Position numbers and translations under genes: made by a program. From Azorinus chamasolen (taxonomy: Eukaryota; Mollusca; Bivalvia; Cardiida; Solecurtidae), in the NCBI GenBank assembly GCA_963576725.1, contig OY755242.1, forward strand, positions 63,740,324 to 63,804,323: 64,000 bases of DNA, read 5' to 3'. Positions 1-10,688 of the stretch are shown here, piece by piece; position 1 is the first letter of the stretch, and each line of letters begins with the position of its first letter. Below the pieces are notes generated by a model that was not told where the DNA came from, ran no database searches, and saw only the letters and a list, made by a program, of their open reading frames with translations.

Positions 1-70
1 TCACAAATATGAATTTCTACAACAGTCACTAACAAGAGGCCGAATTCTGGATCTTGAAAACAGCAGTACC

Positions 71-301
71 ATAACCAATTCCCTCCAAGACTAGTTTTAA
101 GACTCAACCTCTCTGAATAAATCTACTGAAAAGAAGCATTTACAAGAAAAAAGGAATTTTTTTGAATGGTATACCTTAGAAACCAATGTGATAAATAGAG
201 CATCTGCTCCTATGGAGCAGATGCTCTATTTATCACAATGGTTTCAAAACCATGACTTTTACAGAGGTGTCAAAAGGCGTCAGTAGGAGAGAATGGGTTA
301 A
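71..301 (+). mobile_element. TTAA-A MITE
   Basis: The right end is GGGTTAA and the left end is a mutated version (ATAACC). An internal hairpin at about 190-237 has arms GATAAATAGAGC...GCTCTATTTATC around CTCCTATGGAG. The order matches the other A copies: a left unique half of about 115 bp, the hairpin, then the GCGTCA terminus. Confidence 0.8.
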
Positions 302-468
302 TCCTTTGACCGAGTTAAAAATACAGCTTCTTATATATTTATTGCTTATTTTTGCATTATGTATCATCTTGCTTGTCCATTTACTCCATAAATATGCCAT
401 TCTATGCCTTTGTAGAAGCCATCTGATCAAGGTCTGCTCTGCTTGCCTATGATATATAATAACATATA

Positions 469-673
469 AAGTAAAACCCCGCTAATGCGACCATCATATA
501 GAGGTATAATTCAATGTGCTAGATGCAGATGGTAGCTTAATGCAGGACAAAAGTAATGCAGAAAGCTCCTAGAGGAGCTTTCTGCATTACTTTTGCCCTG
601 CATTAAGCAACCACATGCTTATAAAGACACCCATGTTTATTCATTAAGTGGTCGCATTAGAGGGGTTCTACTG
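469..673 (+). mobile_element. TA-E MITE
   Basis: Pogo-like ends (AAGTAAAACCCC at the left, GGGGTTCTACTG at the right) are flanked by TA. The centre is a near-perfect hairpin of about 84 bp at 529-612, built on AGCTTAATGCAGG...GAAAGCTCC. Confidence 0.8.
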
Positions 674-689
674 TATATGATTCTACAGT

Positions 690-1024
690 TTCTGCCATGG
701 CCAAAATATCCTGTGTCCATAAATTATGTCGTTATGAAAATGAACCTTTTTTCCTGCATAAATATTCATGGAGTAAAGGGTTACCAGGTGGTTAACCCTT
801 TCCTTCATATAAACATGTTTTCACATGTTTGCAAACAGAGTAGATCCAGATCAGATGGCTCCCTGTTTATTACCTCATTAATATTCGTAAAAAGAATCAA
901 TAAAATGAAACATAGAAAAGATATTTCATAAGCAAACAGAGCAGACCCTGATCAGACTGTCTGATCCGGGTCTAATGTGTTTGCAAAAGGCATGAAAAGA
1001 AATTTCTATGAGGGAAAGAGTTAA
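690..1024 (+). mobile_element. degraded TTAA-B MITE cluster
   Basis: Pieces of two B elements. A right half ends near 785 (TTCATGGAGTAAAGGG). A second copy starts at TTAACCCTTTCC (792) and ends GGGAAAGAGTTAA (1024). Its hairpin (GCAGACCCTGATCAGA) is shortened. Confidence 0.6.
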
Positions 1025-1362
1025 GCAATCGTGTTATTATGTAGTTTCTACTATCTATTGTAATTGTACATGTATATACAATCATGTATTACATTGTATG
1101 TCAACCATTCTCTCCCTCTCTCTCTTGACATAACAACTTTTCATGAAAGACAAATGACATATATTTTTTATATCCAACTTCCACAGTTAAGGCCTCTCTA
1201 CATAGTTCGTTCTACATATATCGCTACCACTAATAATATGAACAAAAACAATAATTCTGTACAGTACCGTACCAAGCAGGCACTTTGCATGACAACAGGA
1301 AAACATTGCTAATCGGAACACTAAACCGTAGCCCACCAGTCCCAACTAAAGTTGCATTTGCA

Positions 1363-1431
1363 GACAGTGTAGACCCAGATGAGAGAGCTCCTATAGGAGC
1401 TCTATCATCTGGGTCTGCACTAATTGCCATG
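1363..1431. repeat. isolated hairpin core of the TTAA class
   Basis: Inverted repeat GACCCAGATGAGAGAGCTCC / GGAGCTCTATCATCTGGGTC. It matches the L/H-type core, but clear TTAA-CCC ends are not visible around it. Confidence 0.5.
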
Positions 1432-1593
1432 GAAAATCCATGCCTGCATGTTCCATGCTTTTGCCTAGGAAAATCATTTCAACATATCCTGTATATTTTT
1501 GTAAAGATTTGCCCAATTAATATTCAAAGAGGGCAGGGTGATAAAAAAAAATTGTAGCAGGCTAAGGGCTTAAATAAGTATTATTATCTGTCT

Positions 1594-1843
1594 TTAACCC
1601 TTTCCCCGTTCAGTATTCATGTAAGAAAATAATGACATCGTGAATATTTATTAGCTCAATTTTTAGAATGTAAACTTTTCAAGGGATTTTTTTGCTTTGA
1701 TAAAAACTGTAGAATCAGATCTATATCATGTCAAAAGCAAACCCTAATCAGACAGCTCCTATACTATATATAGGAGCCATCTGATCTGAGTCTACTCTGT
1801 TTACAAATGCATTAAAAGGTGTTTATATGAGGGAAAGGGTTAT
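1594..1843 (+). mobile_element. TTAA-B MITE
   Basis: Starts TTAACCCTTTCCCC and ends GGGAAAGGGTTAT. The hairpin core lies near the right end with apex CTATACTATATATAG. Confidence 0.75.
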
Positions 1844-1849
1844 TTAAGA

Positions 1850-1920
1850 TAGGTGGCAGCTTAATGCAGGGTGAAAATTCCTCTAGGAGTGATCTGCATG
1901 TTTTTTTACCCTTCATTAAC
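1850..1920. mobile_element. TA-class hairpin fragment (E/G type)
   Basis: Holds GGTGGCAGCTTAATGCAGGG and a degenerate second arm. It abuts the TTAA of the next A element, which appears to have inserted in a TTAA of this hairpin (CATTAA). Confidence 0.5.
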
Positions 1921-2142
1921 CCTTTCCTCCATAAATACGCCTTTCTACGCCTCTGTAATAGTCACTTTATCAAACCATTGTGATAAATAGAGCATTTGCT
2001 CCTATAGGAGCAAATGCTCTATTTATCACCATGGTTTCAAACTACAAATTCTAAAATTTCCTTTTCTCTAGTTAATGCTCCTTTTCGGTAGATTTATTCA
2101 AAGAGGTTGGGTCCAAAAATAGCCTATGGAGGAATGGGTTAA
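1916..2142 (-). mobile_element. TTAA-A MITE
   Basis: Starts TTAACCCTTTCCTCC and ends GGAATGGGTTAA. The AAATAGAGCATTTGCTCC hairpin sits in the left half, so it is reversed relative to the copy at 71. Confidence 0.85.
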
Positions 2143-2510
2143 GCATCCACCTAGATGAGCTTTCTGCAGGACTTTAACCCAGCATTAAGCAGCTACCTGC
2201 CTAAAAAGTTCTCACTTTTTCTTCAAAAGTTAAGATTAGTACAATTCTACTGTAAGATGTTATGGTATGACCTAAGATAAGGGTCATACATGTAACATGT
2301 AAGGGTAGATCTTAGCCATACCCAGACCATGACTCAAAAATGTGATGCATGGACTAAATAAAAGAAAAGAATAAATCCAAACACTCCTCCCCCTCTTTAT
2401 AAAAGTAGGCTTCCAGTCTGGATTTTTTCTGCAGTGAGTCTTTGACATTTATATAAATGTTTGACTCGAGAGCCATACATGAGACATATAAAGGTAGTTC
2501 TCTACAACTA

Positions 2511-2861
2511 CAGTTGAACTTCGATATCTCAAACTCGAATAACTCAAACTTCGGGATAACTCGAACTTAAAGTTCGGTCCTTCCAAAATCTTACAATACA
2601 GAATTGCTCTAAAATGTATCACTAGGCATATCTAGAAACACATTTCACAGCTTAATGCAGGTCTACAGTAATGCTGAAAGCTCCTACAGCTTAATGCAGG
2701 TCTACAGTAATGCTGAAAGCTCCTACAGGAGCTTTCAGCATTACTGTAGACCTGCATTAAGCTGTGAACTTGAGAAAATGTCCAGATTAGAAATCGGATC
2801 TTCCGTTACCTCAAACTAATTTATACAGTCCCTTGAAGTTTGAGATATCGAAGTTCAACTG
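2511..2861 (+). mobile_element. TA-D (Tigger-like) MITE with internal duplication
   Basis: TIRs CAGTTGAACTTCGATATC and GATATCGAAGTTCAACTG are flanked by TA. The left hairpin arm (AGCTTAATGCAGGTCTACAG...) is present twice in tandem at about 2650-2727, making an asymmetric stem. Confidence 0.9.
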
Positions 2862-2982
2862 TATTTGAAAGATTGAAAAATTGTAACAAAAATTTATTAA
2901 GCACCTGATATAATCTGACTGAACCAAAAGGGGAAAAAAGCAAACCGTGCCTGTCATTACTGTATAGCTTACATTTGGAGTG

Positions 2983-3201
2983 TTAACCCATTACCTCATA
3001 GACTATTTTTAGACCAAACCTCTTTGAATAAATCTACCAAAATGGGACAAAAAGAAATGTTTAGAATTAATGTAGTTTTGAAACCATTGTGATAAATAGA
3101 GCATTTGTTCAAAAGGAGCAAATGCTCTATTTATCACAATGGCTTCAAAAGGTGGCTTTTACAGAGGCGTCAAAAGGCGTCATTATGAGGGAATGGGTTA
3201 A
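2983..3201 (+). mobile_element. TTAA-A MITE
   Basis: Exact TTAA at both ends, CCCATTACCTC left and GAGGGAATGGG right, and the GATAAATAGAGC hairpin near the right end. Confidence 0.9.
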
Positions 3202-3658
3202 AAGTTAAAACATGTCATGAAATTATAAAATGTATCACAAAGACCATTACAAATTTATAAATGCATAATTTCACTAACATTTAACAACAAGAGGGCCTGA
3301 AAGACCCTGACATCGCTCACCAGACAATCAGAGGAGAAGATTTTCATCACTATGTGTTTCTATAGAAAATAAAGCCAGCACTGACAACGGCCAATTTTGA
3401 CCCAAGGGGCATAATTTATGTAACTTTTGTAGAGGACCTCAAGTGAAAAAAATTTAAGAAAATGTAAATGAAAACATATAACAATGCAAATCTAAAGAAG
3501 GGCATGTACAAAAGTATGTATACCCTCTCCCTGGGCAAACTGGTTGATTTTTTTTTTTGAAAGAATAAATTAATCTATACATGTACTTATATTCAAAATT
3601 TCAGATATTTTCATTACACCTTCATGAGTTATTATAATTCATATTATTATTATTATTT

Positions 3659-3906
3659 TCAACCCTCCCCCTGTTCTATGTGTATTCAAAATTTAAATAC
3701 CTACTGAATATTCATGGACAAAATAGTTCTAATAAAATATGGAAGGTGGGACAGAGTAGCCATTTTAGAAAGTAAAGAAACATCTTTCAAATTCCATTGA
3801 CAAACAGAGCAGACCCTGATCAGACAGCTGCTATAGGAGCCATCTGATCTGGGTCTGCTCTGTTTCCAAATGTGTGAAAAGGTGTTAACATGAGGGAAAG
3901 GGTTAG
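3659..3906 (+). mobile_element. TTAA-B MITE
   Basis: Left end is a decayed TCAACCCTCCCC and right end GGGAAAGGGTTAG. The hairpin AAACAGAGCAGACCCTGATCAG pairs with CTGATCTGGGTCTGCTCTGTTT. Confidence 0.75.
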
Positions 3907-3968
3907 TAAACATATAAGTATATTGTACACAAAATGAAAATAATGTAATGCAATTTGCACTATATTAT

Positions 3969-4078
3969 ATCATAAGCAAACAGCAGATTGATCAGATGGC
4001 TACTACATGAGCCATCTGATCTGGATCTACTCTGTTTGCAAAGGTGTAGAAAGGCATATTTATGGAGTAAAGGGTTAA
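3969..4078 (+). mobile_element. 5'-truncated TTAA-B MITE
   Basis: Only the hairpin and the right terminus (GTAAAGGGTTAA) remain. Confidence 0.7.
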
Positions 4079-4943
4079 ATTTTCTTTGTTTGGGTCCGCA
4101 ATATTACTGCAGATTTACTACCAACAAGGGAGGCAATCCAGTTGTTATAAAAAAAAGAGGACAAAGGGAGATAACCTACCTTTAAATGTATGCTAAAAAT
4201 AGACGCCAGAACATGTCTATAAATAGCCACTTGTAAACTTGCTACCCTTAGGGTTGGGGCCAATTTTGACCCTAGGGGCATGATTTATATAACTTTTGTA
4301 GAAGACCTGAACATGATTCTATGTGCCAAATATGAAAGCTATGAACCATCCAGCTTAATTAAGAGGAGAGGATTTTCAAAGTTCACTATCTGTTTCTATT
4401 GAAAACTACCAACCCCTGGGGCGGGGCCAATTTTGACCCCATGACCGAAATTTATATAACTTTTGAAGAGGACCTAAACATGATGCTTTGTGCCAAATAT
4501 GAAAGCTGAGAACCTTCTAGTATCAGAGGAGATGAATTTCAAAGTTTCTCTATATGTTTCTATTGAAAACTGAACACCCCTGGGGCGGAGCCAATTTTGA
4601 CCCCAGGGGCATAATTTATATAACTTTTGTAGAGGACCTACAGATGATGCTATGTACCAAAGATGAAAGCTGAGAACCTTGTAGATTCAGAGAAGATATT
4701 TAAAGGTTGTAATTGTTGACGCCCGACGGACGACGGACATCAGGCGATCACAAAAGCTCACCCTGAGCACAAAAGTGCTCTGGTGAGCTAAAAACAATGA
4801 TACATATCATATATGTGCACTAGCATATGTGTTTTTCAAATACAGTGTATGGTCCAAACTGAAACATTACAGTGATTACCTATTGAAAAAAAATAAAGTA
4901 AAAAGTTGAGCTCCTTTGCACATTATTAATACATAAACATTCA

Positions 4944-5102
4944 CAGAGCTCCAGATAAGGTGTGTAAATTTAAACAATTTCAAGAATAACTCCTATACTC
5001 TGACCACTCTTTAGAATTGTCTCAAAGAGTGGTCACAGTATTGGGTTTGGTGGAGAAATGATGATTTTAGTACTTGGGTATGCACCCTTATCTGTAGCTC
5101 TG
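4944..5102 (+). mobile_element. J (hAT-like) foldback element
   Basis: Ends CAGAGCTCCAGATAAGG and CCTTATCTGTAGCTCTG form the TIR. The centre carries the CACTCTTTAGAATTGTCTC hairpin and the TGGAGAAATGATGATTTTAG block typical of J. The flanks CATTCA and CATCAA resemble a decayed 6-bp target duplication. Confidence 0.75.
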
Positions 5103-5109
5103 CATCAAA

Positions 5110-5348
5110 TTAACCCTTTACTCCATAGATAAGCCTTTCAAAGTTTTTGCAAATAGTAGACCAAGATCAGATGGCTCCTACTGGAGCCGTCTGATCAGGG
5201 TCTGCTCAGTTTGCTTATGAAATAATAAAGATCCGAGTCTACAGTTTCTGCCAGGAGCAAATCTTTCTGTGTTCATATGCAATTATGAAAATGATCTAAT
5301 TAATATTCATGGTGTCATTAAATTTCTTACTCATGGAATAAAGGGTTT
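5110..5348 (-). mobile_element. TTAA-B MITE
   Basis: Starts TTAACCCTTTACTCC with the hairpin next to the left end. The right end AAAGGGTTTA is slightly mutated. Confidence 0.8.
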
Positions 5349-5359
5349 ACAGATGAATC

Positions 5360-5589
5360 TTAACCCATTACCTCATAAGATATTTTTAGATCCAACCTCT
5401 TTGGATAAATCTACAGAAAAAGGAGCAGTTACTAGCAAATTGGGAAATTTTAGAATTGTGTAGTTTTGAAACCATTGTGATAAATAGAACATTTGCTCCT
5501 ATGGAGCAAATGCTCTATTTATCACAATGGTTTCATAAAGTGACTTTTACAGGGGCGTCGAAAGGCATCAATATGAGAGAAAGGGTTAA
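5360..5589 (+). mobile_element. TTAA-A MITE
   Basis: Exact TTAA ends. The hairpin is GATAAATAGAACATTTGCTCC with its complement. Confidence 0.9.
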
Positions 5590-5672
5590 TCAGAGGTCTC
5601 CTCTAGAAACCCTCTGATATGGGTCTGCACTGTTTGCAAATGCCAGTACACTACCAGCATTCAAAGGGTTAA
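5586..5672. mobile_element. short TTAA hairpin element remnant
   Basis: TTAA-bounded 87-bp piece holding CAGAGGTCTCCTCTAGAAACCCTCTG and ending CAAAGGGTTAA. It shares single TTAA sites with the A and L elements on either side. Confidence 0.55.
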
Positions 5673-5881
5673 CCCGTACTACGCTGAAATTTCAAATGGA
5701 CTCTTCCAAATTTCAAACAGGTCAAGCTTATTGTGAATATTTAGGGATTTTTATAAATAAAAGTGTAACTTGACAAACAGTGCAGACCCTGATGAGAGGG
5801 CTCCTCTAGGAGCCCTCTCATCTGGGTCTGCACTGTTTGCAAAGGACATTAGTGACTCGTTTCCCACATTGTAAGGGTTAA
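5669..5881 (+). mobile_element. TTAA-L MITE
   Basis: TTAACCCGTAC...TAAGGGTTAA, 213 bp. Hairpin ACAAACAGTGCAGACCCTGA with apex CTCCTCTAGGAG. The far arm reads CCCTGATGAG and the near-end arm reads CCCAGATGAG. Confidence 0.85.
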
Positions 5882-6133
5882 AGATATATCAATGATATGG
5901 CTACAACCTTGTAAATAGGACTTAGTAAACAGTGCAGACTCAGATCAGATGACACATGCACGCTGATATTTATAAGCAAATATCAACCATTATCCCGCTA
6001 ACCATAACCCTAGTCGCACTTGCAAATAGCTTGGATTCAGATGAGACACCAATTTACTTGACCTCTCATCAGGATCCAAGCTGTTTGACATTTGGTCCAT
6101 AATTACTCAACAGACTTATTGTATCAGTAGTGG

Positions 6134-6385
6134 TTAACCCTTCGCTTGCTATTCGCGTCAATATACCTACCTGTAAATAGTTAAGACCCAGATGAGACAG
6201 CTCCTGCAGGAGCTGTCTCATCAGGGTCTGCACTATTTACAAGTTGATTGTGCAACCAGTGCACTCCACAGCAGTGATTGCACAGAGAAATATTTGTACA
6301 CATTGTGTTGATATATGTAATTATACAACAGGGCATGGGTAAAGAAGGAGAAATGTATTTTAAAATTCAGCAAGAGAAGGATTAA
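6134..6385 (+). mobile_element. TTAA-H MITE
   Basis: 252 bp with TTAA at both ends. It starts CCCTTCGCTTGCTATTC. A hairpin centred on CTCCTGCAGGAG is followed by a conserved 140-bp tail with the GTGCAACCAGTGCAC palindrome, ending CAGCAAGAGAAGGATTAA. Four other copies are present. Confidence 0.9.
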
Positions 6386-6404
6386 AATTGCAACAGATAC
6401 AAAT

Positions 6405-6650
6405 TTAACCCTTTCCCTTATACAAACGCATTTTCACGCAATTGCAGAGTAGAACCATGTCAGATGGCTCTTATAGGAGCCATCTGATCAGGGTCTGCTC
6501 TGTTTGCTAGTAAAATTTAATAGATCTGTTTCTTTAGTTTCTAAAATGGCTAGAATATTCAGCTTACCATACTTCATCATAAATATTTTGTCCATGAATA
6601 TTCAGAAGGTATTGAAATTTGGAATAAACATGGAACAGGGAAAAGGTTAA
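6405..6650 (-). mobile_element. TTAA-B MITE
   Basis: Starts TTAACCCTTTCCC and ends GGGAAAAGGTTAA. The hairpin sits near the left end (apex CTCTTATAGGAG). Confidence 0.85.
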
Positions 6651-6815
6651 ACAAGGGTTAGATAGTGGCATACATCTAAGTGTTAAACATTTCCTGCATG
6701 ATCCTCCATAATATTATGTGAAAAATATATTGATCCCAGTCTTATCATAGTGTACAGATTAGAGACAGCAGACACACTCAAAAGGGATCATCACACAGGA
6801 GGTCAAGTTAGGGTT

Positions 6816-7044
6816 TTAACCTTTTCCTCCATAGGCTATTTTTAGACCCTACCTCTTTGAACGAATCTACCCAAAAGGAGCATTTACTAGAGAAAAGTAA
6901 AATTTTAGAATTTTGTAGTTTGAAACCATTGTGATAAATAGAGCATTTGCTCCTATAGGAGCAAATGCTCTATTTATCACAACGGTTTCAAGAAGTGGTT
7001 ATTACAGAGGCATAGAAAGGCGTGTTTATGGAGGATAGGGTTAA
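6816..7044 (+). mobile_element. TTAA-A MITE
   Basis: Exact TTAA ends and the GATAAATAGAGCATTTGCTCC hairpin with apex CTCCTATAGGAG. Confidence 0.9.
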
Positions 7045-7179
7045 CCCCATACTCTATGAACGATCTATAATAAATGAATTATCATAAGTCCTGACGATAA
7101 TTGATACAGGAGTAATCTGATCTGGGTCTGCTCTGTTTGCAAAGGCATTAAAAGGCATATTCATGGAGAAAAGGTTTAA
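7041..7179 (+). mobile_element. internally deleted TTAA-B MITE
   Basis: TTAACCCCATACTC...GGTTTAA. Only one hairpin arm (CTGATCTGGGTCTGCTCTG) survives. Confidence 0.6.
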
Positions 7180-7308
7180 TAATAATTATAACTTTTTGCA
7201 AGAACAATGTATTATTTTTTGGAAGTTTGATAACAGATTTCCCCACTGCATTACATACATGTAAATGTTACTCATTTATCATCACTTCATCAGCAGATAT
7301 GCTGACAT

Positions 7309-7523
7309 TTAACCCTTTCCCTGTTCTGTATTTAGGTAAAATTTCATTACCTACTGAATATTCATTAACAAAATAATTATAAAGAAATATGGAAGGTGGA
7401 ACATTGTAGACAGCAAAGATACAGATCTATCAAATTCTATTAGCAAATTCTAGGAGCCGTCTGATCTGGGTCTATTCTGTTTGCAAATGTGTGAAAACAT
7501 GTTTATATTACGGAAAGGGTTAA
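7309..7523 (+). mobile_element. TTAA-B MITE with one hairpin arm
   Basis: TTAACCCTTTCCCTG...GGAAAGGGTTAA. The inner arm is lost and only GGAGCCGTCTGATCTGGGTC remains. Confidence 0.75.
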
Positions 7524-7695
7524 GTACTCGAATGCTTGAGTAATGACATTTGCAAACAGGGTAGACCCAGATCAGAGGGTTCCTACAGGAGCCCTCTGAT
7601 CAGGGTCTGCACTGTTTGTCATTCAAAATTCTGTCGCAAAGTAAACCCTTTTATACTGAATGGACTATGCCATTAAACAAAGTTCAAAGGGTTGA
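7520..7695. mobile_element. TTAA hairpin MITE, L-related
   Basis: TTAA at the left and a decayed GGGTTGA at the right. The hairpin is AAACAGGGTAGACCCAGATC...CTGATCAGGGTCTGCACTG with apex CTACAGGAG. Confidence 0.6.
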
Positions 7696-7704
7696 ATGCA
7701 TATC

Positions 7705-7776
7705 GAGGGCTTGGTGCAAAACTATTCTAACTCCTTCACAAGTGAAGGAGTTAGAATAGTTTTGCACCAAGCCCTC
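7705..7776. repeat. perfect 35-bp-arm hairpin with 2-nt loop
   Basis: Arms 7705-7739 and 7742-7776 are exact reverse complements by eye, beginning GAGGGCTTGGTGCAAAACTA, with loop AA. The sequence does not match the recurring MITE cores, and TTAA or TA ends are not obvious. Confidence 0.8.
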
Positions 7777-7891
7777 TATATTACATATTCATTACTGTAC
7801 ATACACACTGTACATTATATGTCTGTAAAGACTTAAACAGCTTAGTAGCTTAAAACTGTTGTACATGAACTTTACAGAATTCATTATAATC

Positions 7892-8129
7892 TTATCCCTT
7901 TACTAAATTATATGCCATTGCAAACAGGGTAGACCAAGATCAGACGGCTCTTATAGGACCTGTCTGTGACGGGTCTGTATTATAAATTTGCTTATGAAAT
8001 AATGTAGACCCAATTTCTGTCATGGTAAAAAAATCCTTTGTTTACATTACAATGCCATTAAAAACATACAGTTACTTAATATTCATATATTCATTATTTT
8101 TTCATAAATATTCATGGAGTTAAGGTTAA
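7892..8129 (-). mobile_element. TTAA-B MITE, decayed
   Basis: Left end TTATCCCTTTACT, hairpin AGACCAAGATCAGACGGCTC near the left, right end GTTAAGGTTAA. Confidence 0.65.
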
Positions 8130-8256
8130 AGTAGACAGTTTAGATCAAAATGTGTTGCCTGGAAACCCAGTACCTCAGTAAGATCGAAACTCTTTGACAT
8201 TCTGCTTTTCATAAAAGAAATTGAAGATAATACAATGTACAAACTTCAAACATTGA

Positions 8257-8504
8257 TCAACCCTTTCCTCCATAAATTTATACGCCTTTCTACGCCTCTG
8301 TAATAACCACTTGTTGAAACCATTCTTGTTGACACTATTGTGATAAATAGAGCATTTGCTCCTATAGGAGCAACTGCTCTATTTATCACAATGGTGTCAA
8401 ACTACAAAATTCTAAAAATTTCCTTTTCTCTAGTTAATGCTCCTTTTCGGTAGATTCATTCAAAGAGGTTGGGTCTAAAAATAGCCTATGGAGGAAAGGG
8501 TTAA
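8257..8504 (-). mobile_element. TTAA-A MITE
   Basis: TCAACCCTTTCCTCC...GGAAAGGGTTAA with the AAATAGAGCATTTGCTCC hairpin in the left half. The segment GAAACCATTCTTGTTGACAC beside the hairpin is a small extra duplication. Confidence 0.8.
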
Positions 8505-8507
8505 GAC

Positions 8508-8701
8508 CAGAGTTACAGATAAATGCGCATACCCAAATACTAAAATTGTCATTTCTCCACCAAACCCTATACTGTGACCACTCTTTAGAATCCTCTTGAA
8601 GAGATGATTCTAAAGAGTGGTCACAGTATAGAGTTTGATGGAGAAATAAAAGAGGCATTTTTGAAAATGTTAAAATTTTACGCATCTCATCTGGACCTCA
8701 G
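8508..8701 (+). mobile_element. J (hAT-like) foldback element
   Basis: Starts CAGAGTTACAGATAAATGCG and ends CATCTGGACCTCAG. It holds a hairpin of CTATACTGTGACCACTCTTTAG with its complement. Confidence 0.75.
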
Positions 8702-8875
8702 ATGAAGACTATTATTTTGCACTTTCTTGCAAAGTTTAACCTTTTCCCTGCTGTATTTTTGAAAGAAATAAAGACTATAAATTTTAAAAAGCTGAATTTT
8801 TTATAATGGTATAGTAAAAAAACAACAATAATTCGATTGACCATCATACCAAGAATAAACTAGAGGTTTTTGTCA

Positions 8876-10152
8876 AAAAAACGGATGTCTCCCCTCTAAT
8901 AAAAACAATATGTAAAGGGAAATCACTAAAAATGTTATGGTCTTGACGAATGATACTTCCCCTCATTATGCGTTTTCCACTACATTTTTCAAGAAGAAAA
9001 TGATAACAGCTAATAACTCCAAAAATACTGATACCAGATTTATGGCCCTTGTGCATGACACTTACTTTCATCATGCTCTTTCCAAAAATAAAACGTCATT
9101 CCAATAGCATCAGTCAATAGGAGTTATTGATCGGCCAAAAAATGTAACAAAGGGCAATAACTCCAAAAGTATTGAAGCCAGAATTATGGCCCTTGTTCAT
9201 GACACTTTCTCTCATCATGCTCTTTCCATATATGAAGTTTCAATACGATGGCAAGAGCCATGTAGGAGTTATCGTCCAGACAAGAAAGAATTAAACAAAT
9301 GTACAAGGGGCAATAACTCTAAATTTATTGAAGCTGGAGTTAAGGATCTTATGCATGACACTTTCTCTTATTATGATTGTTCCATGTATGAAGTTTCACT
9401 CCAATGGCATGTGTCACATAGGAGTAATCATCCGGAAAAAAAATTGTGATTGTTTTTAAAAAGGGCAATAACTCCAATATTAGTGAAGCCAGAGTTATGG
9501 ACCTTGTGCATGACACTTCCTCTCGTTATGATCTTTCCATATATGAAGTTTCAATCCAATGGCATGAGCCATATAGAAGTTATCGTCCGGACAAAAAAGT
9601 GTGATTTTTTTTACAAAGGGCAATAACTCCTATATTAGTGAAGCCAGAGTTATGTACCTTCTGCATGACACTTCCTCTCGTTATGATCTTTCCATATATG
9701 AAGTTTCAATCCAATGGCATCAGGCATATTGAAGTTATTGTCCGGACAAAAAATTATAATATTTTTTACAAAGGGCAATAACTCCAATATTAGTGAAGCC
9801 AGAGTTATGGACCTTGTGCATGACACTTCCTCTCATTATGCTCTTTCCATATATGAAGTTTCAATCCAATGGCATCAGGCATGTAGGAGTTATCGTCCGG
9901 ACAAAAAAGTGTGATTTTTTTTACAAAGGGCAATAACTCCAATATTAGTGAAGCCAGAGTTATGGACCTTGTGCATGACACTTCCTCTCATTATGCTCTT
10001 TCCATATATGAAGTTTCAATCAACTGGCATCAGGCATATTGAAGTTATCGTCCGGACAAAAAGTGTGACAGACAGACGGACAGACGGACAGACAGACAAC
10101 TCTCACGAAAACAATATGTCTCCCCCATATAAATATGGGGGGAGACATAATT
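8876..10152 (+). repeat. element with about 7 tandem 155-bp units (CAATAACTCC repeat)
   Basis: GGGCAATAACTC recurs at about 9152, 9308, 9463, 9618, 9773 and 9928, a spacing of 155-156 bp, with a diverged unit before 9152. Each unit also holds ATGACACTT and CCATATATGAAGTTTCA. The block ends in a GACA-rich stretch (10064-10096) and a short hairpin, ATGTCTCCCCCATAT / ATATGGGGGGAGACAT. The left edge contains GGATGTCTCCCC, so the element may have inverted ends. Later units are nearly identical, which suggests homogenisation. Confidence 0.75.
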
Positions 10153-10276
10153 AATATTCAAGTAATCACACCATACGAATTTTCGCATCTGAATCGTATT
10201 ATGAGATTTATCTTCGATGCAATATTATTGTGTTATTTATATAGTACACAGTACTTCAGTTACGTGAAAACATAAT

Positions 10277-10282
10277 TTTATT
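10277..10282 (-). terminator. candidate poly(A) signal of the zinc-finger gene
   Basis: AATAAA on the minus strand, about 410 nt past the stop codon and just outside the J element edge. The assignment is by position only. Confidence 0.4.
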
Positions 10283-10285
10283 AAC

Positions 10286-10622
10286 CAGAGCAACAGCTAA
10301 ATAAACATTTTCAAGAATAATTCCTTTACTCCACAAAACCTTATATTGTAGAATATAGATACTCTAGAATCGTCTCAAACGAGTAGAGAAATGATGACAA
10401 TCAGGGTCTATGCTTATAAAACTTTTAGTTGAGTCCGAGTTCGTTCTCAAGTTTTTGATTGGTCAGATTTGAGCCTTTGGCTCAAATCTGACCAATCAAA
10501 AGCTTGTGAACTCAAATCTGACCAATCAAAAGCTTGAGAACGATCTCAGACTCAACTAAAAAGCTTTATAAGCATGGACCCAGACTGTAGTATTTGAGTA
10601 CACACCTTTATCTGTTGCTCTG
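10286..10622. mobile_element. J element interrupted by K foldback
   Basis: The J ends are CAGAGCAACAG at 10286 and CTGTTGCTCTG ending at 10622. A K element (about 10402-10582, GGGTCTATGCTTATAAAAC...GTTTTATAAGCATGGACCC-like ends) is inserted inside. K carries the palindrome GATTGGTCAGATTTGAGCC / GGCTCAAATCTGACCAATC. If the poly(A) site at 10277 is used, the whole composite lies in the 3' UTR of the zinc-finger gene. Confidence 0.8.
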
Positions 10623-10688
10623 TTTACAAATATCTAACAGGTCTATAAAATCATTGGGTACCATGATAACATTTCATGTTGACAAGTT

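Larger units (their letters stand above)
3288..4790 (+). repeat. interspersed repeat with internal tandem units, interrupted by B MITEs
   Basis: Begins CAAGAGGGCCTGAAAGACCC and ends with a hairpin-like CTCACC...GGTGAGCT after a GACGGACGACGGAC block. The 4230-4700 part is about three units of 'ccaattttgaccccaggggcata...'. I associate such blocks with non-autonomous bivalve elements. The class (Helitron-like or other) is not provable here. Two B copies (3659-3906, 3969-4078) interrupt it. Confidence 0.55.
1..10640. other. gene-free region built of MITEs and tandem repeats
   Basis: I see no splice-bounded or conserved coding sequence here. Short open frames in the interval are all read-through of hairpin MITEs or of the 155-bp tandem repeat. 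Individual elements are listed separately. The stretches between them (about 2143-2510, 3202-3287 and 7180-7308) are AT-rich and featureless to my eye. Confidence 0.7.

Noticed and set aside
9186..10154. Several 65-90-codon frames sharing HDTFSHHALSIYEVS
   Set aside because: They fall on the 155-bp tandem repeat, and frame is not preserved between units.
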